Source: CAYYIS01 sp964470965
GTDB lineage: Bacteria; JAAXHH01; JABIQT01
Assembly: GCA_964470965.1 (NCBI GenBank)
Contig: CAYYIS010000018.1
Span: 1-64,000 of the forward strand
Length of the DNA: 64,000 nt
Direction of reading: 5' to 3'
Part shown: one piece after another, positions 46,947 through 55,800 of the stretch
How positions within the stretch are numbered: the stretch's first letter is position 1
Layout: each line of letters opens with the position of its first letter
Position numbers and translations under genes: made by a program
The notes under the pieces: model-generated
Told to the model about the DNA's origin: nothing
What the model saw: the letters and a program-made list of their open reading frames with translations, nothing else
The model's database searches: none

Positions 46947-47747
46947 TTATTTAAAAGGCTTTGCAAATCTTCCCCATGCGATCTTGATCGCCCAATCCAC
47001 CACCCGGGGAACCAGGCTGTTGGCCAGGTTCAGAGCTTGGGAACCTAGTGAAATGACCACCTCCCGTTTCCGCCTGCGGGAAGCGCGAATGATGATCCCG
47101 GCAACCGATTCGGCGGTCATGCCGTGGAGGTCGAGACGCCGGCCGCCCTTCTTCATCATATCCGTGTCGCCGAATTCCGTAGCGGTTCGGGTAGGACAAA
47201 TGACGATTACGTCTATGTTATGGGGCGCCACTTCGATGCGCAGCGAATCGGAAAAAGCCTGTACGCCAAATTTGCTGAGGCAGTAGCCGGACATATACGG
47301 CATGGCCCGTTTCCCCACGATGGAAGACACATTGATGATCTGCCCGGACTTCCTGGGAACCATATGGGGCAGGACCGCCTGGGTACACCAGATCAATCCA
47401 TACACGTTTACATCGACCACCCGTTTCAGATCCGCCGGATGCATATTTTCGACACTGACAAGCAGACCGATGCCTGCGTTGTTAAGGAGTATATCGATTC
47501 GGCCGAACACCTCGATGACCGTCTCGACCATGGAGAAAACCTGATCCCTGTCGGCCACATCAGCCGGTACGATCAGAGCGTTGCCCCCGATCTCCTCCAC
47601 CTCATCCGCGACAGGGCGCAGGCGCTCTTCCGTCCGGGCGACCAGCGCCACCCGGGCGCCTTCCCTCGCAAAAGCCAGAGCGGCTGCGCGGCCGATACCC
47701 GCGGACGCGCCGGTAATGAGGACGACGGTATCGGTGTAATGAGGCAT
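46947..47747 (-). CDS. Short-chain dehydrogenase/reductase
   Basis: 266 residues. TGASAGIG (12-19), NNAGIG and SGYCLSKFG (active-site Tyr and Lys) are complete; the C-terminal tail is long and basic, as in membrane-associated SDRs of the DltE/hydroxysteroid type. It is third in a tight operon after a Gfo/Idh oxidoreductase and RidA. Confidence 0.88.
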   Translation of the reverse strand: MPHYTDTVVLITGASAGIGRAAALAFAREGARVALVARTEERLRPVADEVEEIGGNALIVPADVADRDQVFSMVETVIEVFGRIDILLNNAGIGLLVSVENMHPADLKRVVDVNVYGLIWCTQAVLPHMVPRKSGQIINVSSIVGKRAMPYMSGYCLSKFGVQAFSDSLRIEVAPHNIDVIVICPTRTATEFGDTDMMKKGGRRLDLHGMTAESVAGIIIRASRRRKREVVISLGSQALNLANSLVPRVVDWAIKIAWGRFAKPFK

Positions 47748-47761
47748 AACAGGTTAGCTCG

Positions 47762-48208
47762 CTAATCTCCCACTTCCACAACCATATCGACCGCCACGGC
47801 GGCATTGTCATGCAGTTGCTGGACCCCGGCCGAAGAGCGGACGTGCCATCCGATATCTTCCCCGAAGGCATCGAGCAGCAATTCAGTCGCACCGTGAATG
47901 ACCTGAACCTGATCCGTAAACTCCGGTGTGCAATTAATAAAAACCTGTATTTTTACGATTTGAGTGATCTTGTCCAGATCCCCGATAACCGTTTTGATGG
48001 CGCTGAGACATCGGGCGGTAGCGTGCTGGACTTCGTGATACCCCTGTGTCGCCGGGATGTCATCGCCGAGCTTGCCCTGCTCATCCGAAGAAAAGGCAGA
48101 GGTAAACACCAGGTTACCGGTTCGGAGCGCAGGAGCGGTTTTTCCTTTGTCCCCTCCGGGTTCTTCCAGATCTATTCCGATATCTTCAAGACGTTCTTCA
48201 ACCTGCAC
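47762..48208 (-). CDS. RidA/YjgF-family enamine/imine deaminase
   Basis: 148 residues from GTG 48208. The family core is present, with the catalytic Arg in HVRSSAGVQQLHDNAAV and N-x-x-x-F region; layout matches the RidA subgroup with a longer N terminus. It removes reactive 2-aminoacrylate-type imines. Its GTG overlaps the Gfo/Idh TAG by one base (TAGTG), so translation is probably coupled. Confidence 0.87.
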   Translation of the reverse strand: MQVEERLEDIGIDLEEPGGDKGKTAPALRTGNLVFTSAFSSDEQGKLGDDIPATQGYHEVQHATARCLSAIKTVIGDLDKITQIVKIQVFINCTPEFTDQVQVIHGATELLLDAFGEDIGWHVRSSAGVQQLHDNAAVAVDMVVEVGD

Positions 48209-49314
48209 TATGACATCTCCTTATATTGGTCTCCCACTTTAACCGTTCGGCCCGTGCCGCTGGATTCATAGGCCGCTTCGATTATCTGCATGACCCGTAA
48301 GGCATTTTCTCCGTTGGCCGGTACCGGGTCTTTGCGCATGGCCGAACGGATAAAATGACGCACAAAATCCTGTCCGTACCGACCGCCATAGGCCTCCGTC
48401 TCGGCCGTGTAATATCGAAGTTCACGGCGAGGGGCGTTATGCCAGGCGGGCGCTACGCTTTCAACAATCACACTTTTTTCAGGTTCGGTCGGATACCACG
48501 ATATATTCCCACTGAGTCCTCTGAAGGAAAGGTAGGTGTCGTAGGAGGCGTTCATATAACCGGAATCGCTCTGAGGCAGGAGATATCCGGCATGCAGAGT
48601 CGCCAGAGCTCTGCTCTTCATCTGCATCACCACCGCTGCGGTATCTTCGACATCGATCGACGCGCCATTCAGCGTATCCGTTATGGCCGAGACGGTTTCC
48701 ACCTCATCATCGGTGATATACCTGACAAGATCGATCCAGTGGCACCCCAGCCATGAAAGGATGCCGCCACCGGCGACGCTTTTGTTAAACAACCAGTGGG
48801 ACGGGTCCCGAAAATGAACCTGAGAAGTTACCATGCGTGCTTCGACACTCATCAACTTGCCCAGCACGCCGTTCTGGATCATCGACCGGATGTCCCGGGC
48901 CACGGGATTGAACCGCCAGGTGTAACACACCTCCATGTGAACCCCCGCGCTCCGGACAGCGGCGACAGCGCGCTCGATTTCTCGGGTGTTTTCTGCAACC
49001 GGTTTTTCAGTGATAATGTGCTTGCCCGCGGCTGCCGCCCGGATGATCAAATCAGCATTCCGGTTGTTGGCACCCAGGCAATACACGATCGGCACATCCG
49101 CACGATTGAGCAAGTGTTCAAGCGTATCTGTCGTGGTCTCCACCTTTTCGCGGTTTTCATTTATTAACCTATCGACCACGGCATCATCTTCGTCCCAGAC
49201 CGCGACGGATTCGACCTCATCCAGTAATTCAAGCGTACGCAGGTGCGCAAGGGCGTGTGGATGGGTGACACCCAGCAAACCTACTCTTACCTTAACAGCC
49301 CGTTCCTGTTGCAC
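48208..49314 (-). CDS. Gfo/Idh/MocA family oxidoreductase
   Basis: 368 residues. Rossmann region VRVGLLGVTHPHA carries His residues where most members have G-x-G-x-x-G. ITEKPVAENT carries the catalytic-region Lys; GGILSWLGCHWIDL and the sheet domain follow. Probably acts on a sugar or cyclitol. First gene of the operon with RidA and the SDR. Confidence 0.87.
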   Translation of the reverse strand: MQQERAVKVRVGLLGVTHPHALAHLRTLELLDEVESVAVWDEDDAVVDRLINENREKVETTTDTLEHLLNRADVPIVYCLGANNRNADLIIRAAAAGKHIITEKPVAENTREIERAVAAVRSAGVHMEVCYTWRFNPVARDIRSMIQNGVLGKLMSVEARMVTSQVHFRDPSHWLFNKSVAGGGILSWLGCHWIDLVRYITDDEVETVSAITDTLNGASIDVEDTAAVVMQMKSRALATLHAGYLLPQSDSGYMNASYDTYLSFRGLSGNISWYPTEPEKSVIVESVAPAWHNAPRRELRYYTAETEAYGGRYGQDFVRHFIRSAMRKDPVPANGENALRVMQIIEAAYESSGTGRTVKVGDQYKEMS

Positions 49315-49368
49315 AGTACAACCCCTTGATAATGTATGCCCCTTTTGTGATTGCCCTTTCGAAAGCCG

Positions 49369-49701
49369 CTAACCCTGACGACACTCCTCCCTGAGAAATT
49401 CATACGTGTAGATACCGGTGTTATGGCCATCTGTCCACGTAAACTGGATCGCATAGCGGCCTACGGTATCGATGCCCGCTATCTCGGTGCTCGGATCGAT
49501 CGCAGGATTCGTCATCAACATCAGATTATCTCCCTCGTCCATTTCACGGCGTAGGTCCCGGCAAGTCGCACACGGGCATACTTTTCGTAGATCCGCCAGG
49601 GTATACAAGCATTCGACTCCGTCATCCCAGAAAATAGTGAGATTTCCGGGTTCAGGATGGTCAACCGCAAGGTGGACTGGGGTGGGAGATGATGAATTCA
49701 T
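49369..49701 (-). CDS. DUF971 domain protein
   Basis: 110 residues. TIFWDDGVECLYTLADLR, CPCATCRDL, and GHNTGIYTYEFLR are the DUF971/gamma-butyrobetaine-hydroxylase-N-like signature, with a zinc-binding Cys cluster. Such proteins often accompany Fe-S assembly factors. Its ATG overlaps the preceding gene's TGA by 4 bp. Confidence 0.85.
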   Translation of the reverse strand: MNSSSPTPVHLAVDHPEPGNLTIFWDDGVECLYTLADLRKVCPCATCRDLRREMDEGDNLMLMTNPAIDPSTEIAGIDTVGRYAIQFTWTDGHNTGIYTYEFLREECRQG

Positions 49702-50477
49702 TGATCCAATCGGACGGGTTCAGGAGATGTAAACACCGAGTCATCCAGAGTGTCAAAAACGGCGATGTTCTGCAATTCCCGTGTGTTACCGTCAGCACTC
49801 TCACGCTCCGAGGATATCATGATGTTGCCGTATTTCTGCCATTCTATCCATTTATAGACGCCTTCGGAGCGGCGCCCCTCTTCACCGCGGGGTTGAAGCA
49901 GAAAACGCCACTGGTCCATAAGATGCGTCTCTCGATTAATATAAGCCCAGTATTCATCGCCCGGCGTAAAGCCTACACCCTCATCAAAGCTCAGATGTAG
50001 TTTGTCGTAAGTGACACCGCCTATGGTTTCTTCCCCGTCGTATTTCAGCGTTACACCCGGATCCTGCAGCTTGTAAGGCATCAACAGCCAGTAAGTGTCG
50101 TTGGCCCAAGCCCTATCTCCGCTCCTAAGGAGAGCGGCAAGGTCCTCGCCCTGCACTTTTCGACCGTTGACGAACGCTTCTCCCTCTTTTGTTTTCAGAT
50201 TCATCAGGACCACGTTGGTGTCCCCACTCCTGCGGTCTTTCCATTCCACCCGGTACCGATCTGTCCATTTGTCCCAGTGGTGTGTCCTGAAACCGAAAAA
50301 AGTAAAGCGGATGTAACGGGTATTACTCCAGGCCTCTTTACCACCCATTGCGTTTATTACCTGGTTCGCGATGGCAATGGCCTTAGAATCTGACCCGCTG
50401 CCTGGCGGTGCGGCCGTAATGCCTTCGAAAGCAGTGAACAACGCGATTGCAAGAAACAAATTCGTCCTTTTTGTCAT
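49698..50477 (-). CDS. Periplasmic hypothetical protein (LolA/outer-membrane-lipoprotein-sorting-like fold)
   Basis: 259 residues from ATG 50477, which gives a signal peptide MTKRTNLFLAIALFTAF. After it, INAMGGKEAW and long beta strands with WKDRRSGDTNVVLMN and YKWIEWQKYGN suggest the LolA-like convex sheet. No exact family is recognised. It overlaps the DUF971 start. Confidence 0.6.
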   Translation of the reverse strand: MTKRTNLFLAIALFTAFEGITAAPPGSGSDSKAIAIANQVINAMGGKEAWSNTRYIRFTFFGFRTHHWDKWTDRYRVEWKDRRSGDTNVVLMNLKTKEGEAFVNGRKVQGEDLAALLRSGDRAWANDTYWLLMPYKLQDPGVTLKYDGEETIGGVTYDKLHLSFDEGVGFTPGDEYWAYINRETHLMDQWRFLLQPRGEEGRRSEGVYKWIEWQKYGNIMISSERESADGNTRELQNIAVFDTLDDSVFTSPEPVRLDQ

Positions 50478-50537
50478 AAAACCCTCTTTTGACAGAACGA
50501 TCAACAATGGTTGAAGTATATTCCCGCAAGAACGGTT

Positions 50538-51584
50538 TTAAAAATCCGGTACCTGCGCCCACGCCCGCCGCTCCGCTGAAGCCGCGAGTGCATCCGCGAC
50601 CTGCTGAACCTTCACTCCTTCGTGAAATCCGGGCTGTACTGCCTGCCCGCTGCGGACACCGTTAACAAAATGCTGCTGTGGAGAAGGCGTCTGGATGTCA
50701 TGGGGCGTTATATCCTTTCGTTCACCCTGAAGCCCTTCGCTTCCAAAAAGCGTGGCCTGCATCGTATCTCGATCGAACTGAAAACTCAGACTGCCTTGGG
50801 AGCCGTGGAGATCGACGTGAATATAGTTGCTTCCGATAGCACATCGACTCACATGAAACACACCCTGAACGCCGCCTTCTATGCTTGCCAGAAAGCTACT
50901 GGCGTCTTCGAGTTCTGAGATTTCCATATGGCCGGTGGCCGCATTCCGGCGTTCGGTGATGGGAGCCTGCATACTGCCAAGAACGGCCTCGAAATCCCCG
51001 GCCCACCAGCGGACCATATCGATCAGGTGTACTCCTAGGTCTCCCAGGGCTCCCATACCGCCCAAATTGCGCTGATCCCGCCACCCGTGAGGCACCGCAG
51101 GATCCGCCCTGTACGCCATCAGATACCTGGCATTAATGTGGAACAGATCTCCCAACCAACCCTGTTCCATCATTGATTTCAGTTGATATGCCGCATTGTT
51201 GAATCGCCACCCGAAATTAGTCATGTGAATGATGCCCGCCTGTGTGGCCCGATCGAGCATTTCCTGTCCCAGCATCCGGTCTAGCGCCAGTGGTTTTTCG
51301 CTGAGCACATGTTTTCCGGCCTTGATGGCCTCGAGCGTCATGCCGTGGTGCAGGTAGACCGGCGAGCAGATACTGACGGCCTCTATCTCTTCCATCGCAA
51401 GCAGGGCACGGTAATCAGTCACCGCATGCCGAATACCATATTCACGTGCTATGTTTTTAACTGTCTCATCGGTTCGGGCGCAGACCGCGAACACCTCCAC
51501 ATCCGGACACTGTTGATACCCTCTGATGTGGTAAAGCCCGAAACCCAGTCCGATCACCCCGACCCGGATACGACGAGTAGCCAT
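50538..51584 (-). CDS. Gfo/Idh/MocA family oxidoreductase
   Basis: 348 residues. VGVIGLGFGLYHIRGY Rossmann motif, LSEKPLALDR with the family Lys, and GDLGVHLIDMVRWW. An AGGG-like purine tract precedes the ATG at 51584, and a LacI-type palindrome lies about 200 bp upstream. Acts on an unknown sugar-like substrate with NAD(P). Confidence 0.88.
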   Translation of the reverse strand: MATRRIRVGVIGLGFGLYHIRGYQQCPDVEVFAVCARTDETVKNIAREYGIRHAVTDYRALLAMEEIEAVSICSPVYLHHGMTLEAIKAGKHVLSEKPLALDRMLGQEMLDRATQAGIIHMTNFGWRFNNAAYQLKSMMEQGWLGDLFHINARYLMAYRADPAVPHGWRDQRNLGGMGALGDLGVHLIDMVRWWAGDFEAVLGSMQAPITERRNAATGHMEISELEDASSFLASIEGGVQGVFHVSRCAIGSNYIHVDLHGSQGSLSFQFDRDTMQATLFGSEGLQGERKDITPHDIQTPSPQQHFVNGVRSGQAVQPGFHEGVKVQQVADALAASAERRAWAQVPDF

Positions 51585-51786
51585 TACACCCTCTCACAGC
51601 CAGTGTACTTCATTAGATTGGGTGGACGCCATGCAAAATAACCAAGCGTTCGCACTCTATCTCCTCACCGGCCAAGCACCGCAGTACCGGTCCCATCCAG
51701 CTAAGCATAATCCTGCTGAAAAACGGATCGTGAGCAAGAAACATGCACGGAACAGTAAAGACGTAGACACCTCATTTGTTTTAAGT

Positions 51787-51800
51787 TGAAACACGTTTCA
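51787..51800. promoter_or_regulatory. LacI-family operator-like palindrome
   Basis: TGAAAC-AC-GTTTCA, a perfect inverted repeat of six bases with a 2-bp centre, in a 260-bp gap between the methyltransferase stop and the Gfo/Idh start. The arms match the common TGAAAC/GTTTCA half-sites of sugar-sensing LacI-type repressors. No such repressor gene is in the window. Confidence 0.5.
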
Positions 51801-51845
51801 CCATAAATGCAACCTGTCGGTTTGTCAAGCGATTTGCCTGTTCCC

Positions 51846-52565
51846 TCAAGGCTTCTCCGCAATGATGACAAGCTGATTGGTATCCCAGTCAAATGGACGC
51901 TGATCCAATCCACCGTACACCTCCCGGATTTTCAGTCCCGCAGCGGCCATCAGCATATCCAGTTCACTCAACGTGTAGACCCGTATGGAAGATTCATACC
52001 GGCGTTGTTCGGTGCCTTCCATTACGGTGGTGACAGTCAGCACGCGGCTACTTACCACATCGAAGTTGCGTTCCTCGAGCACCAGAAGGCCGTCTTCCCT
52101 TCGGATTTCCTCTCTCACAAATTCGCGCACCAGGAAATCCCTGTTCACGAGCTGAATGATCATTCTACCGCCGGGACGCAGAACCGCCTCTACCTCCTGA
52201 AGCACGATATAATTTTCGGTTTCATCTTCAAAATACCCAAAGGCATTGAACATGCTAATCATCCCATCGAACGTATTCCTGAACGGCAACGAGCGCACAT
52301 CGCCGCGAATCCATCCGACGCTCGGGTTAACGCCGGCAGCACGTCTGAGCAGAATCGGTGACAAATCATACCCCACCATCCGGTATCCGAGCTCCGCAAG
52401 CTTCACACTGTGCCTTCCGTAACCGCAACCGAGATCGAGCAGTATTGTATCCTTCGGCGGACCCAGCAAAAGTGATATTCCCTCCACCTCAAGGTCGGTG
52501 TCCTCGTGCCGGTCGGCACGATAATAGTCCTCGCTGAAATACGATTCAAACCATTGGCGGGTCAT
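51846..52565 (-). CDS. Class I SAM-dependent methyltransferase
   Basis: 239 residues from ATG 52565, behind AGGAG. Motif I LLDLGCGYGRHS binds SAM; GYDLSPILLRRA, DVRSLPF and a post-core VEAVLRPGGRMII complete the fold. Substrate unknown. The longer frame to 52604 adds a short unsupported N terminus. Confidence 0.87.
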   Translation of the reverse strand: MTRQWFESYFSEDYYRADRHEDTDLEVEGISLLLGPPKDTILLDLGCGYGRHSVKLAELGYRMVGYDLSPILLRRAAGVNPSVGWIRGDVRSLPFRNTFDGMISMFNAFGYFEDETENYIVLQEVEAVLRPGGRMIIQLVNRDFLVREFVREEIRREDGLLVLEERNFDVVSSRVLTVTTVMEGTEQRRYESSIRVYTLSELDMLMAAAGLKIREVYGGLDQRPFDWDTNQLVIIAEKP

Positions 52566-52881
52566 GTAAGCTCCTGTGTACATTTTTTCGGTAGGATAAA
52601 TCAAAAATAGTCGCCGCTATCATAGTTCACAAGAAGTAATTATCACATATTTCACCATTTAATCATAACGTAACTTATTCATGTTGTTGAACATAAGGCA
52701 CAAACCTGTTTTTCAGACCATAAGTTTAATAAATTTAACATGTTGTAGTCTATTGTAGAAATATAGCATAAAACGTTCTTAACCTCTTGACTTCTAAACA
52801 TGCGTAGAGTATACTTTTTTGACGGTTCGAATACCGGTTTTCGTTCTGAAAATTAATCTGTTTCAGCTCTGATTTTACAAT
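52566..52881. other. AT-rich divergent leader of uvrA and the methyltransferase gene
   Basis: 316 bp with no gene. Strong AT content from about 52600. The plus-strand promoter is listed separately. I see no LexA-type box. Confidence 0.5.
52787..52815 (+). promoter_or_regulatory. uvrA promoter (sigma70-type)
   Basis: TTGACT at 52787 and TATACT at 52810 with a 17-bp spacer, about 65 bp before the uvrA ATG. Confidence 0.65.
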
Positions 52882-55800
52882 ATGTCTCTCTCCAAAATCG
52901 CCATCAAGGGCGCCCGTGTTCACAATCTGAAGAACATCTCGCTCGACCTGCCCAAGAATGCGCTGATCTGTTTCACCGGGGTGTCCGGATCCGGAAAATC
53001 TTCTCTGGCTTTTGACACCATCTATGCGGAGGGTCAGCGGAGGTATGTAGAGTCGCTTTCAGCCTATGCCCGTCAGTTTCTGGGGCATATGCAGAAACCG
53101 GATGTGGATCTGATCTCCGGTCTTGCTCCGGCCATATCGATAGAGCAGAAGGCCACCGGACAGAATCCCCGGTCTACCGTCGGTACCATCACTGAATTAT
53201 ATGACTTCATGCGTGTGCTGTTCGCGCGAGTCGGCACGCCCCATTGTGTCAAATGCGCCAATCCCATCGGCGCCCAGACCAGGGAGCAGATCGTCACCCG
53301 CATACTGGCCCTGCCTGAAGACGCCCGGCTTCATACGATGGCGCCGGTGATCCAGGGCCGCCGCGGCGAGTACCGAGATTTGTTCGAGGACCTGCTCCGG
53401 GAAGGTTACCTGCGGGCGCGGATCGACGGTGACGTAGTTAACCTGTCCGATGCGCCGGATCTTGACCGCAACATGCGGCATTATATCGAGGTGGTGACCG
53501 ATCGCCTGATTATCCGAGACGGTATCCGGACCCGCCTGCTCGAGGCGGTTGAGAGCGCGCTCATCCTGGGAAATGGCGCCATGGTCGTAAACGTACAGGA
53601 GCCGCACGGGAAAGATGCCTACGACCTCCTGTTCAGTTCCAACTACGCCTGCGCCGACTGCGGCATCAGCTACGAAGAGCCGAATCCACAGCTTTTCTCA
53701 TTCAACAGCCCTCACGGCATGTGTCCGACCTGCCACGGCCTGGGTATCATGTCACGCATGGAACCGCGCCTGGTGGTGCCGGACCATTCGCTTTCCATTA
53801 ACGAAGGCGCCATCGTGCCGTACGGGACGATCTCCAATCTCTGGCAACGGCATTTCTTCGAGGGCCTCGCCGAGTACATGGGATTCACCCTCGACACACC
53901 TTGGGGGGAGCTGACTGACGAGGAGCAGCACACCATCCTCCATGGCCTGGGTACCAGACGCCTCACATTCACATTCCGCAATGGACGAGGCGGCGAGTGG
54001 AATCATAAAGACCGGTTTGTCGGCGTAATCCAGAATCTCGAACGGAAATACCACGCCCTCAAGTCGCAACGTCACAAGGCTAAGCTGGAAGTGTACATGG
54101 CAATCGGGCGGTGTGATGCGTGCCACGGCACCAGAATCAAGCCGGAGGCGTTGACAGTCACGCTGAACGGTCTCTCCATCGCCGAACTCTGCGCCATGGC
54201 CGTTGAAGACGCACAGCGGTTTTTTTTGGAGCTACCGCTGACGGAAGCCCAGATACAGATCGCGGACGAGGCCCTAAAGGAAATACGCGCTAGACTCGAT
54301 TTTCTGATGAATGTCGGTCTCAACTACCTCACGCTGGATCGAACTGCCCCCACGCTTTCGGGCGGCGAGGCACAGCGCATCCGCCTGGCCAGTCAGATCG
54401 GGCGTGGTCTGGTGGGCGTTCTTTACGTGTTGGACGAGCCCAGCATAGGTCTTCATCCACGGGATAACCGGCGATTACTCAATACTTTATACACGCTTCG
54501 CGATCAAGGCAACACCGTTATCGTTGTGGAGCATGACGAAGAAACCATGTGGGCTGCGGATCACCTGGTGGACTTCGGACCCGGCGCGGGCGTCAAAGGG
54601 GGTAAAATAGTAGCTCAGGGTAAACCGGAGAAAATAACGACCCAAAAACAATCTCTAACCGGCCAGTACCTCCAGGGTGTGCGCTCTATCGAAATACCTT
54701 CGAATCGCCGACCGTTAAACGGCCATTGGCTTGAAATCATCGGGGCTGCGCAGAATAACCTCAAAGATATATCCGTAAAGATCCCACTCGGGGTGTTTAC
54801 TTGTGTCACCGGTGTATCGGGTTCTGGCAAGAGTTCGCTCATCAACGATATCATGTACGCCTCTCTGGCACGAACGCTTAACAAGGCACATACCGAACCG
54901 GGCGCGTACCGGTACCTCCGGGGCAGCGAGCACCTCGATAAAGTAATCGATATCGACCAGACCCCGATCGGCCGTACGCCACGTTCCAACCCTGCCACCT
55001 ACACCAAGGTATTCGACAGCATTCGGTCCCTGTTCGCCGAAACGCCCGAAGCCAAAGTGCGGGGTTATAAACCCGGGCGGTTCAGCTTCAACGTCAAGAA
55101 CGGGCGATGTGAGGCTTGTGAAGGCAACGGAGCCAACCGTATCGAAATGGACTTTTTGGCAGATGTATGGGTCACTTGCCCGGTCTGTGAGGGCAATCGA
55201 TTCGACCGGGAAACGCTGGAAGTCAAATACAAGAGCCATTCCATCGCCGGTGTACTCGATATGGATGTCCAGGAGGCCCTTGACCTGTTCCGAAACGTTC
55301 CATCGATCTACCGGACACTCCAAACACTCCATGATGTAGGACTCGACTACATCAAACTGGGCCAGCCGGCGCCGACACTGTCCGGCGGAGAGGCACAGCG
55401 TGTCAAGCTGGCAAGGGAGCTGTGCAAACGCAGCACCGGCCGCACACTGTACGTCCTGGACGAACCAACTACCGGTCTGCATTTCGAAGACATTAAACAT
55501 CTATTAAAGGTGCTCCACGCATTCTCCGACGCCGGCAACACGGTCGTGGTCATCGAACATAACACCGACGTGATTAAAACCGCCGATTGGATCGTCGATC
55601 TGGGCCCTGAAGGAGGTTCCGGCGGTGGAGAAGTTATAGTCACCGGTACGCCCGAGGAAGTCGCCGCCACGGAAGCATCGTACACCGGCCAGGTCCTCAG
55701 AAACGTGCTGAACGGAACCCACGCCGAAATGGCCAAGCAGGTGGCGGAATCAATCAGACAATTGAACCCCGTATCGAAGGATAACGGCACTATCAATGAG

